Notes: generated by a model not told the origin, from the letters alone. Counted from the first letter of the stretch, positions 42,379-53,976 are shown. The stretch: 64,000 nt of DNA from Flagellimonas aquimarina (GCF_003149745.1 NZ_QGEG01000002.1:682001-746000); one strand, 5' to 3'. A program made the numbers and translations.

Positions 42379-42912
42379 CTCTAGTTCAGTTATAATTTTA
42401 TGGTAGTAGGATGGAAGGTGAGGGACAAAACCTTCAAGCTCCCCACTATTTAATTTTGATTTAAAATCAACGAGTTGAAACAAGGCCAAATCCTCAACCT
42501 CACTTTCTTGTTTGCTCAGTGCAGATAGAGGAACTTTTAGTTTGCACAAAAAGGTATGGTGAAATTCTTTGTCCAGTAAGGTTTCTGAATGTTTCTGAAT
42601 GGATTTAAAAACTCCAATTTTGTCCAAATCTGAAAGTGAGATTTGTAGGTTTATTTCTTCTTCAATCTCTCGTATTGCAGCTTCGATTATATCTTCTCCA
42701 GCCCCAATATGACCCGCAACGGAAACATCCCAAAGCAATGGAAATGTTTTTTTGTCCTTTCCTCGTTTTTGGAATAGGATTTTTCCATCCGAAGTGTAAA
42801 ACCAGATATGTGCCGTAGGATGGAACAGACCTTTTAAGTGTGCTTCAGACTTTAGGCAGGATTTACCGGTATGGGCTCCACTTTCGTCCAGAATGTCTAC
42901 AAGTTCATCCAT
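42367..42912 (-). CDS. Nudix hydrolase of the isopentenyl-diphosphate-isomerase-like group
   Basis: The 181-residue protein has a Nudix box at 67-89 (GHIGAGEDIIEAAIREIEEE) that keeps the Gx5Ex7REUxEE core but not the usual G at the end. The start VDILDESGAHTGKSCLKSEA, with HPTAHIWFYTSDGKILFQKR, resembles the IDI-like subgroup, yet the conserved Cys of true isomerases in the active site is not evident, so hydrolysis of a nucleoside diphosphate derivative is more likely. Substrate unknown. Overlaps hisS by 12 nt. Confidence 0.88.
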   Translation of the reverse strand: MDELVDILDESGAHTGKSCLKSEAHLKGLFHPTAHIWFYTSDGKILFQKRGKDKKTFPLLWDVSVAGHIGAGEDIIEAAIREIEEEINLQISLSDLDKIGVFKSIQKHSETLLDKEFHHTFLCKLKVPLSALSKQESEVEDLALFQLVDFKSKLNSGELEGFVPHLPSYYHKIITELELRT

Positions 42913-43018
42913 AATTCTTAAGATTTGCTATATCACATCGAGCACAATTAAGAGCAGCTAAAAGAAGTTAGAACCTTAAAAAAGATTAGGATGTCTCTGC
43001 AAGCTGGATAGCTGCTGT

Positions 43019-44107
43019 CTAATCAAAATAACTGAACGTTTCCCCTTCTTTTATGGTCAAAAGCGTTTCATATATCAGCCTGATCACATTTTCAACATCG
43101 TCTTTGTGCACAGTTTCAACAGTTGTATGCATATATCTAAGCGGAAGAGAAATTAAAGCCGAAGCTACACCGCCATTGCTATAGGCAAAAGCATCCGTAT
43201 CGGTTCCCGTGTAGCGAGAAGACGCTAGCCTTTGAAAAGGTATCTTTTTAGCTTCTGCAGTCTCAATAATACGCTCTCTTAGTTTATTCTGTACCGCAGG
43301 AGCATAAGAGATTACAGGGCCAGAACCCATAGCGGTCTCACCCTCCTTCTTTTTATCAATCATTGGAGTGGTGGTGTCATGGCAAACATCTGTGACAATG
43401 GCAATGTTTGGTTTTATGGTCTGGGTAATCATTTCTGCACCGCGCAACCCTATTTCTTCTTGCACTGAATTAGTTATGTATAGCCCAAAAGGCAATTTGT
43501 TTTTGTTTTCATGTAACAAGCGAGCTACTTCAGCAATCATAAAACCTCCAGCACGATTATCAATGGCCCTGCAAACAAATTTGTTTTTGTTCAACACCTG
43601 AAATTCATCTGGATAGGTTATTACACAACCAACATGTACCCCCATTTTTTCAACCTCTTCCTTGTCTTTGGCACCTATATCAATAAAAATGTTATCTAGT
43701 TTTGGAGGTTCTTCTTTGGCTCTATTTCTTGTATGGATGGCAGGCCAACCAAAAACACCTTTTACAATACCTTTCTTAGTATGAATATTCACCCATTTGG
43801 AAGGGGCTATTTGATGATCGCTTCCTCCATTTCTAATAACATATAGCAAGCCATTGTCCGTAATGTAATTTACGTACCAAGAAATTTCATCGGAATGTCC
43901 TTCAATAACAACTTTAAACTTGGCATCAGGATTTATTACCCCAACAGCTGTTCCGTAAGTGTCCGTAATAAAATCATTCACATAAGGCCTTAAATAGTCC
44001 ATCCAAATCTTTTGCCCTTCCCATTCGTAACCTGTTGGAGAAGCATTATTTAGATATTTTTCAAAGAATTTAAGAGACTTAGCCGTAATGATTTTTGAAG
44101 CTGCCAT
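43019..44107 (-). CDS. M42-family metallo-aminopeptidase
   Basis: The 362-residue enzyme is a dinuclear-zinc aminopeptidase that forms large tetrahedral complexes in the family. Ligands visible: His71 in IEGHSDEI (relaxed from the common AHxDEIG), the bridging Asp183 in CRAIDNRAGG, Glu217/218 in VQEEIGLRG, Asp in VTDVCHDT and His in RYMHTTVE near 331. A beta-barrel insert lies at about 90-170. It digests short peptides in the cytoplasm. No close co-directional neighbours. Confidence 0.93.
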   Translation of the reverse strand: MAASKIITAKSLKFFEKYLNNASPTGYEWEGQKIWMDYLRPYVNDFITDTYGTAVGVINPDAKFKVVIEGHSDEISWYVNYITDNGLLYVIRNGGSDHQIAPSKWVNIHTKKGIVKGVFGWPAIHTRNRAKEEPPKLDNIFIDIGAKDKEEVEKMGVHVGCVITYPDEFQVLNKNKFVCRAIDNRAGGFMIAEVARLLHENKNKLPFGLYITNSVQEEIGLRGAEMITQTIKPNIAIVTDVCHDTTTPMIDKKKEGETAMGSGPVISYAPAVQNKLRERIIETAEAKKIPFQRLASSRYTGTDTDAFAYSNGGVASALISLPLRYMHTTVETVHKDDVENVIRLIYETLLTIKEGETFSYFD

Positions 44108-44209
44108 GTATATATTTTAGTTCACAAACATAACAATATTCACTTTTATTTAATAGCCAAATCCTAGGTTTATCCTTAATTTTGAAAGGACTTTTGCTAA
44201 ATCGTTCGA

Positions 44210-44890
44210 ATGTTTCGTTACAACTTGGTTATTGTTTTTTTACTGGTCTTTGGTTTTGGCTTTTCCCAAGAAGCCGTAAAAGATTCAGTTGCTGACTACT
44301 ATGTTAGGTTTGAAGGTGATTCTATCCTCCATAGTTCCATTGAGCTTGATGAGGTTTTCATTTTTGGTAGATTGGAATTTGCTGATCGCAAAGAAAAGTT
44401 GAGATATTACATTCTTCGACGAAAAACTTTGAAAGTATACCCGTATGCTAAACTTGCTGCTGAAAGATTGGTGGAATTGAACGATAGCTTGGCAAAAATC
44501 AAGAAGAAAAGACATAAAAAAAAATACACTAAAAAGGTCCAGAAGTATATTGAGGGCGAGTTTTCTGATAAATTAAAAAAACTGACCCGCACAGAAGGTC
44601 AGATACTAATAAAGTTAATTTATCGACAAACAGGCAAAACAGCCTTCAATTTGGTAAAAGAACTGCGAAACGGTTGGCGTGCGTTTTGGTACAATACTAC
44701 CGCCAAAGCGTTTAAAATTAGCATAAAAGAAGAATTTCATCCAGAGAGAATTCATGAGGATTACTTGATTGAAGATATTCTACAACGTGCTTTTGCCGCT
44801 AAGAAATTGGAAAGGCAAGAATCTGTCTTGGACTATGACTATGCGCAGCTGAGCAATAAGTGGAAGAATGGGCAGAATAAAAAGAATTAG
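44210..44890 (+). CDS. DUF4294 family exported protein
   Basis: The 226-residue protein has a signal peptide (MFRYNLVIVFLLVFGFGFSQ), a block ELDEVFIFGRLEFADRKEKL and a strongly basic segment (AKIKKKRHKKKYTKKVQKYI), then LIYRQTGKTAFNLVKELRNG, WYNTTAKAFKISIKEEFHPE and a helical tail. This matches DUF4294, a Bacteroidota-wide family of unknown function. A periplasmic location is likely. Its stop overlaps by 4 nt the convergent small membrane gene. Confidence 0.9.
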   Translation: MFRYNLVIVFLLVFGFGFSQEAVKDSVADYYVRFEGDSILHSSIELDEVFIFGRLEFADRKEKLRYYILRRKTLKVYPYAKLAAERLVELNDSLAKIKKKRHKKKYTKKVQKYIEGEFSDKLKKLTRTEGQILIKLIYRQTGKTAFNLVKELRNGWRAFWYNTTAKAFKISIKEEFHPERIHEDYLIEDILQRAFAAKKLERQESVLDYDYAQLSNKWKNGQNKKN

Positions 44891-45120
44891 TTCTTAGGTT
44901 TCTTCCCAAAGAGTGCTTGCATAAAAGTCTTGATGGTATAAAAACCAAAACCAATTGCCGCTATGGCCAATACCAAGCCTATAATTAAAACTGGGATGTA
45001 GGCGCCATGCTCCTGGTTCTTAAAAGCCTGATAGAGGACAAAAGGCGCCAAGAACATTAACCCCACCGTAAACCCAACGTATTTGAGTCCTTTTACCAAA
45101 AGTTCTTTATCTGTTCTCAT
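44887..45120 (-). CDS. Small two-helix membrane protein (DUF6095-like)
   Basis: The 77-residue protein has two membrane segments (about 12-28 and 42-62) and a short basic C-terminal tail (FMQALFGKKPKN). It begins MRTDKELLVKGLKYVGFTVG, a pattern I associate with DUF6095 from memory. The gene is convergent with the DUF4294 gene and divergent from the GntP permease, with 59 nt between starts. Function unknown. Confidence 0.75.
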   Translation of the reverse strand: MRTDKELLVKGLKYVGFTVGLMFLAPFVLYQAFKNQEHGAYIPVLIIGLVLAIAAIGFGFYTIKTFMQALFGKKPKN

Positions 45121-45179
45121 AAAATACTAAAGTAGGAATATTAGAGTATATTTAATTGCTGTATTTTAAAAAATAGTGA

Positions 45180-46502
45180 ATGGAATTATTGGTGCTTGTT
45201 GTAGTTGTATTGTTCATAATTGTAGCTACTGTTAAATTTAAGATGCACCCTATTTTTTCATTGACCATTGCAGCGATTGCTACTGGATTTATGCTTGGGC
45301 TCACCCCAAAAGATATTATGACAACATTTGGAGATGGTTTTGGAAAAACCCTTTCAAGTATTGGACTTGTAATTGCATTTGGAACGGTAATTGGCATTTA
45401 TCTTGAAAAGACAGGTAGCACCAGAGTACTTGCGAATGCAGTTCTAAAGCTGGTTGGATTAAAACGCTCACCCTTGGCAATGAATCTTGCTGGTTATATC
45501 ATTTCCATTCCGGTTTTTTGTGATTCGGGATTTATTATTCTCTCTTCCTTAAACAAGGCTATTAGCAAGAAAACGGGCATACCGGTTTTGGTCTTTGCCA
45601 TATCATTGGCAACAGGCCTCTATGCCGCACATGTATTTGTGCCGCCTACTCCGGGCCCTTTAGCTGCCGCTGCAATATTGGAAGCAGACTTGGGTATGGT
45701 TTTGGTTTTAGGGTTGTTAATATCCATCCCTGTGTCTTTAACGGGCTATGTATGGGCCAGGCTTATTGGAAAATCCTTAAAGGAAGAAGTAAAAGAGGAA
45801 GTAAACAATCCAGAAGTGGACGAACAAGATTACGGTATTAAGCCCATCCAAGCTTTTTTGCCGCTTTTGGCGCCCATTTGCTTGATTGCAATGAAATCAA
45901 TAGTTAATTACCCAACTTACCCTTTGGGCAAGAATGCGGTATTCCATTTGTTTGATTTTTTGGGAAACCCCATAATTGCATTAATGATAGGTGTGTTTTT
46001 TGCATTCATGCTTGGAAGAAAAATACCTAGCAAGCAAAAAGAAGGATGGGTGACCGAAGCTTTCAAACAAGCAGGGTTGATAGTCTTAATAACTGGTGCT
46101 GGAGGAGCTTTTGGAGCCATATTACGAACCATTGATATTGCTTCATTGATCAACCTTGAATCTAGCTCTGGTATTGGAGGTCTTCTAATTTCATTTACTA
46201 TAGCCATGGTATTAAAAACGGCTCAAGGCTCTTCTACGGTTGCAATAATTACCACTTCAGCAATAATAGCCCCCTTGTTGGAAACGTTTGGACTTTTTTC
46301 AATAACTGACAAGGCATTTGCAGTGCTTGCAATAGGAGCAGGTGCAATGACGGTATCACATATTAATGACAGCTATTTTTGGGTGGTATCCCAGTTTTCA
46401 AATATCAATGTAAAAACTGCATTGCGGGGCCATACATTGGGAACACTTTTTCAAGGGGTTGTGGGAATAGTTATGATTTTGATTTTATATCAAATCTTTT
46501 AA
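45180..46502 (+). CDS. GntP-family permease
   Basis: The 440-residue inner-membrane protein has about 12-14 membrane helices and clear family marks: FGDGFGKTLSSIGLVIAFGT, SIPVFCDSGFIILSSLNKAI, HVFVPPTPGPLAAAAILEAD, GVFFAFMLGRKIPSKQKEGW and VSHINDSYFWVVSQF near the end. GntP proteins import gluconate or similar sugar acids (glycerate, idonate) with protons. No sugar-acid kinase or regulator is adjacent, so the substrate cannot be set from context. Starts 59 nt from the divergent small membrane gene. Confidence 0.93.
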   Translation: MELLVLVVVVLFIIVATVKFKMHPIFSLTIAAIATGFMLGLTPKDIMTTFGDGFGKTLSSIGLVIAFGTVIGIYLEKTGSTRVLANAVLKLVGLKRSPLAMNLAGYIISIPVFCDSGFIILSSLNKAISKKTGIPVLVFAISLATGLYAAHVFVPPTPGPLAAAAILEADLGMVLVLGLLISIPVSLTGYVWARLIGKSLKEEVKEEVNNPEVDEQDYGIKPIQAFLPLLAPICLIAMKSIVNYPTYPLGKNAVFHLFDFLGNPIIALMIGVFFAFMLGRKIPSKQKEGWVTEAFKQAGLIVLITGAGGAFGAILRTIDIASLINLESSSGIGGLLISFTIAMVLKTAQGSSTVAIITTSAIIAPLLETFGLFSITDKAFAVLAIGAGAMTVSHINDSYFWVVSQFSNINVKTALRGHTLGTLFQGVVGIVMILILYQIF

Positions 46503-46511
46503 ACACGCCCT

Positions 46512-47405
46512 TTATTCAATTGTTATGGTTTGAGAGAATTCCTGTACCACAGCAAAATAACCCAAAGCAAATACATCTGGTTGGCCTACATTGTCAAAAA
46601 TATTGATGTTGTCCAAGTCGGTAACATCAAAAACATTTCCTCTAACAGTTGTTATTGGAGTTTCAAACACTCCGCCGTTATCCTCCGTTTGCTCCACCAA
46701 AAGGTCCATATAGTTGAAAAAATCCAGATTGGCTCCTAAAATACTTATGGTGATGCTCTGGCCAACTTGCAGGTTTTTGCTATAGAAATATGAAAACTGA
46801 AATTGTTGCCCTTGAAAGAATTGATCATCCAATGCCTGAAATTCTCCAAAATCAAAATCAAAAACATAGAAATCATTCTGATCAGGATTGTCTGTGAATG
46901 TAACAACGACCTCAGTATCGTCCTCATCAAAAAGTGTTTCAGTGCCTTGTCTTACATTGTCAAAAGGAACACTTGCCGAATATTCTGTTCTGGCAAGATA
47001 GCGTCTTTCTTTATGTTCTAACTGAAGGATAAATGCAATGCCCGGTTCCGCGGCAGCTGTTCTAATACGTTGTTCAGAGGAAGCATTGGGATCTGGAATA
47101 TAAACTCCACTGCTTGGTTCCCGTTCTACAAGCGATGAGGAAGAGATGCTATCAAAAAGCCCTCCTCCTGTTGGTCTGCCATAAACAATAGAAGCGTTTT
47201 CAACCTGAGTTACTGGATTCTCCTGAAAAAAATCGCTTGTCTCTGTAACTTTTATCTCCACATCTATAAATTCTTGACTTTTATCAACTCGAAGTAGCCC
47301 ATCTATTACCAATCTAGGTTCATCTGTGGGTAACTCGACAGAAACAACATCCTCGCAGGAAAAAAGTAACAAAAGTCCAAGTGCTATGAAGATTTGTTTT
47401 TTCAT
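46512..47405 (-). CDS. DUF4249 family lipoprotein, downstream copy
   Basis: The 297-residue lipoprotein has lipobox F-S-C17 (MKKQIFIALGLLLLFSC) and the DUF4249 layout of beta-strand repeats: EPRLVIDGLLRVDKSQEFID near the start, RYLARTEYSASVPFDNVRQG, then EFQALDDQFFQGQQFQFSYF and the C-terminal GYFAVVQEFSQTITIE. Family members sit beside TonB receptors and are predicted surface partners of them. It starts 4 nt after the receptor gene stop, so it is in the same transcript. Identity of the ligand unknown. Confidence 0.9.
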   Translation of the reverse strand: MKKQIFIALGLLLLFSCEDVVSVELPTDEPRLVIDGLLRVDKSQEFIDVEIKVTETSDFFQENPVTQVENASIVYGRPTGGGLFDSISSSSLVEREPSSGVYIPDPNASSEQRIRTAAAEPGIAFILQLEHKERRYLARTEYSASVPFDNVRQGTETLFDEDDTEVVVTFTDNPDQNDFYVFDFDFGEFQALDDQFFQGQQFQFSYFYSKNLQVGQSITISILGANLDFFNYMDLLVEQTEDNGGVFETPITTVRGNVFDVTDLDNINIFDNVGQPDVFALGYFAVVQEFSQTITIE

Positions 47406-47409
47406 GATC

Positions 47410-49809
47410 TTAGAATTTGAAGTTGTAGGTTATTGCAGGAATGATTCCAAAGATGGACGTTCGCAATGCCTCATTTCTTCCAGTATCTTCATTCTCTCTG
47501 AAGTTTATTGAGGCCGCATTCATCCTGTTATAAACATTATAGATGCTAAAAACCCACTCTGATTGGACCTTTTTTCTTCCATTTCTTTTGGGTGTTAATG
47601 TAGCAGAAATATCCAATCTGTGATAGTCTGGCAGTCGTTCTTCATTTCTAGGGCCATAAAACGGTATGGTTAGCCCCTGGAATTCAAATTGTCCAATGGG
47701 GTAGTTAGTGGGTTGTCCAGTTTGGAACACAAAATTTGCATTAAAATTCCATTTTGTATTAAAATCGTAACTGCCAAATACGGCTATGTCGTGTGTCTTG
47801 TCATAAGGGGTGTTATACCATTCTCCAAAATTGATTCCGGTCTCCATATTAGACCTTCCATTATCAAAAGAAGGGATTCGGCCGGGGGTCCGTTGTTCAG
47901 ATTTAGATAAAGTATAAGCCAACCAACCTTTTAAACGACCTTCGTTTTTTCTAAGCAACAGCTCCAGGCCATAGGCCCTTGCTTCTCCATTTAAAATTAC
48001 CTGCTCAATTGCATCGTTTGCAATTAGGTCCGCTCCATCTATATAATCAATTCTATTTTTGATGTCTTTATAAAACAGCTCGGTCTCAAAAGAATACTCA
48101 CCATCTTTTATATTTTGAAAATACCCGATTGCATATTGATCCAATAATTGCGGCTCTACAAAAGGGCCGCTGGGGGTCCATACATCCAATGGAGTGGGGG
48201 AGTTGGTGTTCGATAACAGGTGCAGGTATTGAGCTAATCTGGTATAGCTGGCCTTTATGGAGCTTTTCCCATTAAAATTATAAGAAAGGGATAATCTGGG
48301 TTCTAAATTGGTGAACTTCTCCAAACTGCTTCCTCTTCCTGGGTTAATGGTGTCAATTGGCGTTCCTTCTCTATAAACTAAGAGAAATGGATCAAAGAAA
48401 ACAGGGTCATCATTTTCATAGACGAAAAATTCGTCCTGGCCCAATCGATTAAAGTGACTTACTCTTAAACCGTAATTAAGACTAAGTCTTTCCGTTACTT
48501 TGTGTTCAATATCAACATAAGCGGCTGTTTCATTGGCGTATTTCTTTGTAAGTTGGTCAGCAACAATACCAGAATCCTCGCGATTGGGTTTTATTTTGCC
48601 GGGATTGAAAACGTAGTAAATATTGTTTATTCCATAGTTTAGTTGAAACCTGTCGTTTAAATAATGTTTGAGGTCATATTTGAGATTAAAATTTTGAATG
48701 CCAGAATCCCATTCAAAACCAACAAAATCAAGTTCCAATCCGTAGAAATAATCCGAATAAATAACTGACAAATTTGAAAAGAGTTTATCTGAAAATAAAT
48801 GATTCCATCTAAAGTTACCAACAGCGTTACCATATGTATTTACAAAACTGTCATTAATGCTGAACAAGTCCCGACCAAAATACCCTGATAAGAAAATATT
48901 GTTTCTGTCATTTATCTTATGATTGAACTTAGTGTTTAGATCATAGAAATAGGCTTTGTTGTTTACATCAAATAATGGTAAGAAGAGATGTGCGTAAGAG
49001 GCTCTTCCACCCACTAAAAAAGATGTTTTGTCCTTAATAATAGGGCCTTCTACCAACAACCTGCTGGCAACAGCACCAATTCCGCCATTTACTTTTACTT
49101 CTTTACTATTTCCTTCTTTCTGAAATATTTCTAGAACAGATGAAACTCTTCCTCCATATCTAGATGGGATCCCACCTTTGAACAACTTAACATCTTTTAT
49201 GGCATCTGGATTAAAAACAGAGAAGAAGCCAAATAAATGGGATGAGTTAAAAATAGTGGCTTCATCTAACAAAATAAGGTTTTGGTCCACAGCTCCACCC
49301 CTTACATTAAAGCCAGATGATGCTTCGCCCGCATTGCTTACTCCCGGAAGTAAAAGCAACGATTTAATTACATCGGCTTCACCCAGTACAACGGGAATCT
49401 GTTTTATGGTCTTAACGGCCAAGGTGTTTACACTCATTTGAGGTTTTTTGATGTCTAACCTCTCAGCTTCATCTGTGACAATAACCTCCTCTAATTGCTC
49501 TGTTTCTTCGGTAAGGTTGAAATCCTTTTTGAGATTGGTATTTAAGCGCACGGTTTCCCGGATATCTTGGAAACCTAAATAACTAATAATAACATTGTAC
49601 TCTCCTTTTGGAAGGGTTATGGAATAGAACCCATATTCATTTGTGGTGACACCAGTCTTTAAACTGGGAAAAGCAATGGTCACACCTATTAGGGTCTCAT
49701 TACTTGTTGCTTCAGAAATGGTGCCGCTCAGGGTATATTTTTGTTGGGCCTGTAAAAAAGTGTGATTTATGAATAGAAGAAGTAGAAGTACAAAGTGTCT
49801 TTTTGACAT
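47410..49809 (-). CDS. TonB-dependent receptor with carboxypeptidase-like N-terminal domain
   Basis: The 799-residue outer-membrane receptor has a signal peptide (MSKRHFVLLLLLFINHTFLQ), a carboxypeptidase-like regulatory domain (YTLSGTISEATSNETLIGVT, YGFYSITLPKGEYNVIISYL), the plug (VIKSLLLLPGVSNAGEASSG, GGAVDQNLILLDEATIFNSS) and a barrel of ~550 residues ending FGIIPAITYNFKF. Size and order place it with medium-length receptors that pair with DUF4249 lipoproteins. It is flanked on both sides by DUF4249 genes, the downstream one 4 nt away. The ligand is unknown; peptide or iron complexes are possibilities. Confidence 0.92.
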   Translation of the reverse strand: MSKRHFVLLLLLFINHTFLQAQQKYTLSGTISEATSNETLIGVTIAFPSLKTGVTTNEYGFYSITLPKGEYNVIISYLGFQDIRETVRLNTNLKKDFNLTEETEQLEEVIVTDEAERLDIKKPQMSVNTLAVKTIKQIPVVLGEADVIKSLLLLPGVSNAGEASSGFNVRGGAVDQNLILLDEATIFNSSHLFGFFSVFNPDAIKDVKLFKGGIPSRYGGRVSSVLEIFQKEGNSKEVKVNGGIGAVASRLLVEGPIIKDKTSFLVGGRASYAHLFLPLFDVNNKAYFYDLNTKFNHKINDRNNIFLSGYFGRDLFSINDSFVNTYGNAVGNFRWNHLFSDKLFSNLSVIYSDYFYGLELDFVGFEWDSGIQNFNLKYDLKHYLNDRFQLNYGINNIYYVFNPGKIKPNREDSGIVADQLTKKYANETAAYVDIEHKVTERLSLNYGLRVSHFNRLGQDEFFVYENDDPVFFDPFLLVYREGTPIDTINPGRGSSLEKFTNLEPRLSLSYNFNGKSSIKASYTRLAQYLHLLSNTNSPTPLDVWTPSGPFVEPQLLDQYAIGYFQNIKDGEYSFETELFYKDIKNRIDYIDGADLIANDAIEQVILNGEARAYGLELLLRKNEGRLKGWLAYTLSKSEQRTPGRIPSFDNGRSNMETGINFGEWYNTPYDKTHDIAVFGSYDFNTKWNFNANFVFQTGQPTNYPIGQFEFQGLTIPFYGPRNEERLPDYHRLDISATLTPKRNGRKKVQSEWVFSIYNVYNRMNAASINFRENEDTGRNEALRTSIFGIIPAITYNFKF

Positions 49810-49876
49810 TTATTTGATTTTCTTAAAGTTAAATATTAAGGCTGACCCAAAAAAAAGAATATCTAATACCCTTATT

Positions 49877-50686
49877 TCATTCAACTGTCAGCAGTTTGGT
49901 ATCAAATTCACTAATGGCAAAATACCCAAACGGAAAATTATTGGTATTAGTTGTATTGATTAGGTTTCCTCTAACTGTGGCTGGAGGGACTGCAAAAGGT
50001 CCACCTCCATTTTCTCCTGATTGCGACAATGCCAGGTTTGCATATGTTGCAAAGTTCTTGTCAATACCAAAAAGGGTTATGGCCAATAAATCTCCTGGTT
50101 CAACGTCTTCATAGAAATAGGAAAACGTTATATCACTATCTTCAAAAAATTCATCATCAACAACCAAGAAATTGTCAAAACCAAAGGAGAACAAGTAATA
50201 ATTTCGTTCTCCTGGTATATCTGTAAACTTAATTATCACCTCCGTTTCTTCTTCTTCGTCAAAAAGAAAGCCATCACCTTGTTCAACATTATCAATTACA
50301 GGAGATCCGTTTAATTGTTGAGTAGCTGTATATGTTTCTCCATTGTAATTTACCACAAGGGTATAATCCTTGTTAAATTCTAAATCTGGGAAACCTGTCC
50401 TAAATATACCGGGGTCGCTTTCCAATAAGGAAAATGATTGCCCTGTTTCTTCGTCTATGAACTCTACGGTGGCATTTTCTGCTGCGGGTAGTTCTTCCTG
50501 AAAAAATGGTGCTGTAAGGGTTAGTTTTACTTGGCCAACAGTTAATGGGTCGCCATTGTTTTCGCTAAAACCTATTAAGGCGTCTATGACCAGTTTTGGT
50601 TCTGAAGTAGGTAAATCTACGTCTACAACCTCCTCACAACTTATAAATAGAAAAAGGACTAGAACAAGGTATGTGCAATGTTTCAA
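49877..50686 (-). CDS. DUF4249 family lipoprotein, upstream copy
   Basis: The 269-residue lipoprotein starts MKHCTYLVLVLFLFISC (lipobox I-S-C17) and shares the same architecture and several blocks with the downstream copy (EPKLVIDALIGFSENNGDPL against EPRLVIDGLLRVDKSQEFID; EEDDDTEVVVTF-like DEEEETEVIIKFTDIPGERN). The two flank one TonB receptor, suggesting paired partners or one old duplication around it. It is the first gene of the cluster, 67 nt ahead of the receptor. Function as for the other copy, inferred from the family. Confidence 0.9.
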   Translation of the reverse strand: MKHCTYLVLVLFLFISCEEVVDVDLPTSEPKLVIDALIGFSENNGDPLTVGQVKLTLTAPFFQEELPAAENATVEFIDEETGQSFSLLESDPGIFRTGFPDLEFNKDYTLVVNYNGETYTATQQLNGSPVIDNVEQGDGFLFDEEEETEVIIKFTDIPGERNYYLFSFGFDNFLVVDDEFFEDSDITFSYFYEDVEPGDLLAITLFGIDKNFATYANLALSQSGENGGGPFAVPPATVRGNLINTTNTNNFPFGYFAISEFDTKLLTVE

Positions 50687-50776
50687 ACTATATTAATTGA
50701 AGTACAAAAGTCTAAAATAGACAATCATTGATTCAAATAATACCGTTTAACAGTTTCTTAATCCTAAAACTTGCAA

Positions 50777-52999
<2,223 letters not shown>

Positions 53000-53023
53000 C
53001 TAGGTGTTTTTATTTGAGCGGAG

Positions 53024-53031
53024 CAAATATA
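53024..53031 (-). promoter_or_regulatory. Candidate -7 box for the isocitrate dehydrogenase gene
   Basis: On the reverse strand TATATTTG fits TAnnTTTG, 25 nt before the icd ATG. No good -33 TTG is seen. Confidence 0.4.
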
Positions 53032-53039
53032 CAATTTAT

Positions 53040-53570
53040 GGCTGTTGCGATACTAAGCGATTATGCTAAAAGTGTGATTTTGGAAAGAATATATATAACA
53101 AAAGCCATATCTATGTGTGAACATCGATATGGCTTTCTGAAAAGAACTAAAAGATTTTACTTTGTGTTGCCACAAAATTGCAACCATTGATTGCATCCGT
53201 TGCTCTTTTGACGTTTACTCAACACTATGTTTCTAATTTTTCAACTAAACAACATTTGTGTAAAGTGGTCCAATAGTTTCCTAAATCTTATCAAAACAGG
53301 AAATTGCTCTCCTGTCCGCACATAAAATTCATTATTTCTCTTTAAGGTCCACCTAAGTTTTCCAGAATTCGAAATTCCTTTTGTGATCAGTAGTGTTACC
53401 AATTAAAAGGGAAACATCAGTTTTAAAGAACGTCAACTTTAAAATAGAAACTTGATTTTGATATAATCTCCTTCTTATTTCTTGTACTAAAGTATAATAA
53501 AGTTGTAGATATCCAAATTTTGTAATGGATTAAAAATCAACAATGTATGAACTACAGTTATTAACAATTG
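53040..53570. other. Gene-poor intergenic region of about 0.6 kb with one strong hairpin
   Basis: Between icd and the rplS terminator no frame of convincing length exists. A stable hairpin sits at 53101-53136. On the reverse strand about 45 codons (near 53405-53265) stay open and spell RWTLKRNNEFYVRTGEQFPV, which is reminiscent of decayed coding sequence but not assignable. No promoter-quality motif was found on either strand. Confidence 0.5.
53101..53136. ncRNA. Strong hairpin with GNRA-type loop, possible small RNA or terminator
   Basis: AAAGCCATAT (53101-53110) pairs with ATATGGCTTT (53127-53136); inside, ATGT/ACAT close a GTGA (GNRA) tetraloop with a CT/CG mismatch. On the reverse strand it is followed by TTTTG, so it could end a leftward transcript starting in the gap. 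No start signal was found, so ncRNA is a low-confidence label. Confidence 0.3.
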
Positions 53571-53574
53571 TTCA

Positions 53575-53607
53575 TAAAAAAAGCGCCTGTTCAGGCGCTT
53601 TTTTTTA
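53575..53607 (-). terminator. Rho-independent terminator after rplS
   Basis: AAGCGCCTG and CAGGCGCTT pair around a short TT loop, with A-run left and T-run right; for the reverse-strand transcript it ends in U7-8. It lies 19 nt past the rplS stop. Confidence 0.85.
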
Positions 53608-53625
53608 TTGTTTTGAGATTTGAGA

Positions 53626-53976
53626 TTACCCTCTAACCTCTTTGATACGTGCTTTTTTACCGGTAAGTCCTCTAAAATAGAAGATTCTAGATCTACGCAC
53701 CTTACCTTTTTTATTGACTTCAACTCTTTGTAGAGCTGGCATGTTGATTGGAAAAATCCTTTCTACACCAACAGTACCTGACATTTTTCTGATCGTGAAA
53801 GTCTCTGTAGCACCAGTTCCTCTTCGTTGTATTACAACTCCCTTGAAAAACTGTGTACGTGTTTTTTCGCCTTCCTTAATTTCATAATAAACAGTGATGG
53901 TATCACCTGATGAAAATTTTGGAAATTCTTTTCTTGGAACAAATTCGTCTTCAACAAATTTTATTAAGGATTCCAT
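53626..53976 (-). CDS. rplS: 50S ribosomal protein L19
   Basis: The 116-residue L19 has the family centre DTITVYYEIKEGEKTRTQFF, KGVVIQRRGTGATETFTIRK and RSRIFYFRGLTGKKARIKEV at the end. It sits at the junction of the two ribosomal subunits. The order trmD then (one small gene) then rplS on the reverse strand is the usual bacterial pair with one insertion. A terminator follows. Confidence 0.97.
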   Translation of the reverse strand: MESLIKFVEDEFVPRKEFPKFSSGDTITVYYEIKEGEKTRTQFFKGVVIQRRGTGATETFTIRKMSGTVGVERIFPINMPALQRVEVNKKGKVRRSRIFYFRGLTGKKARIKEVRG

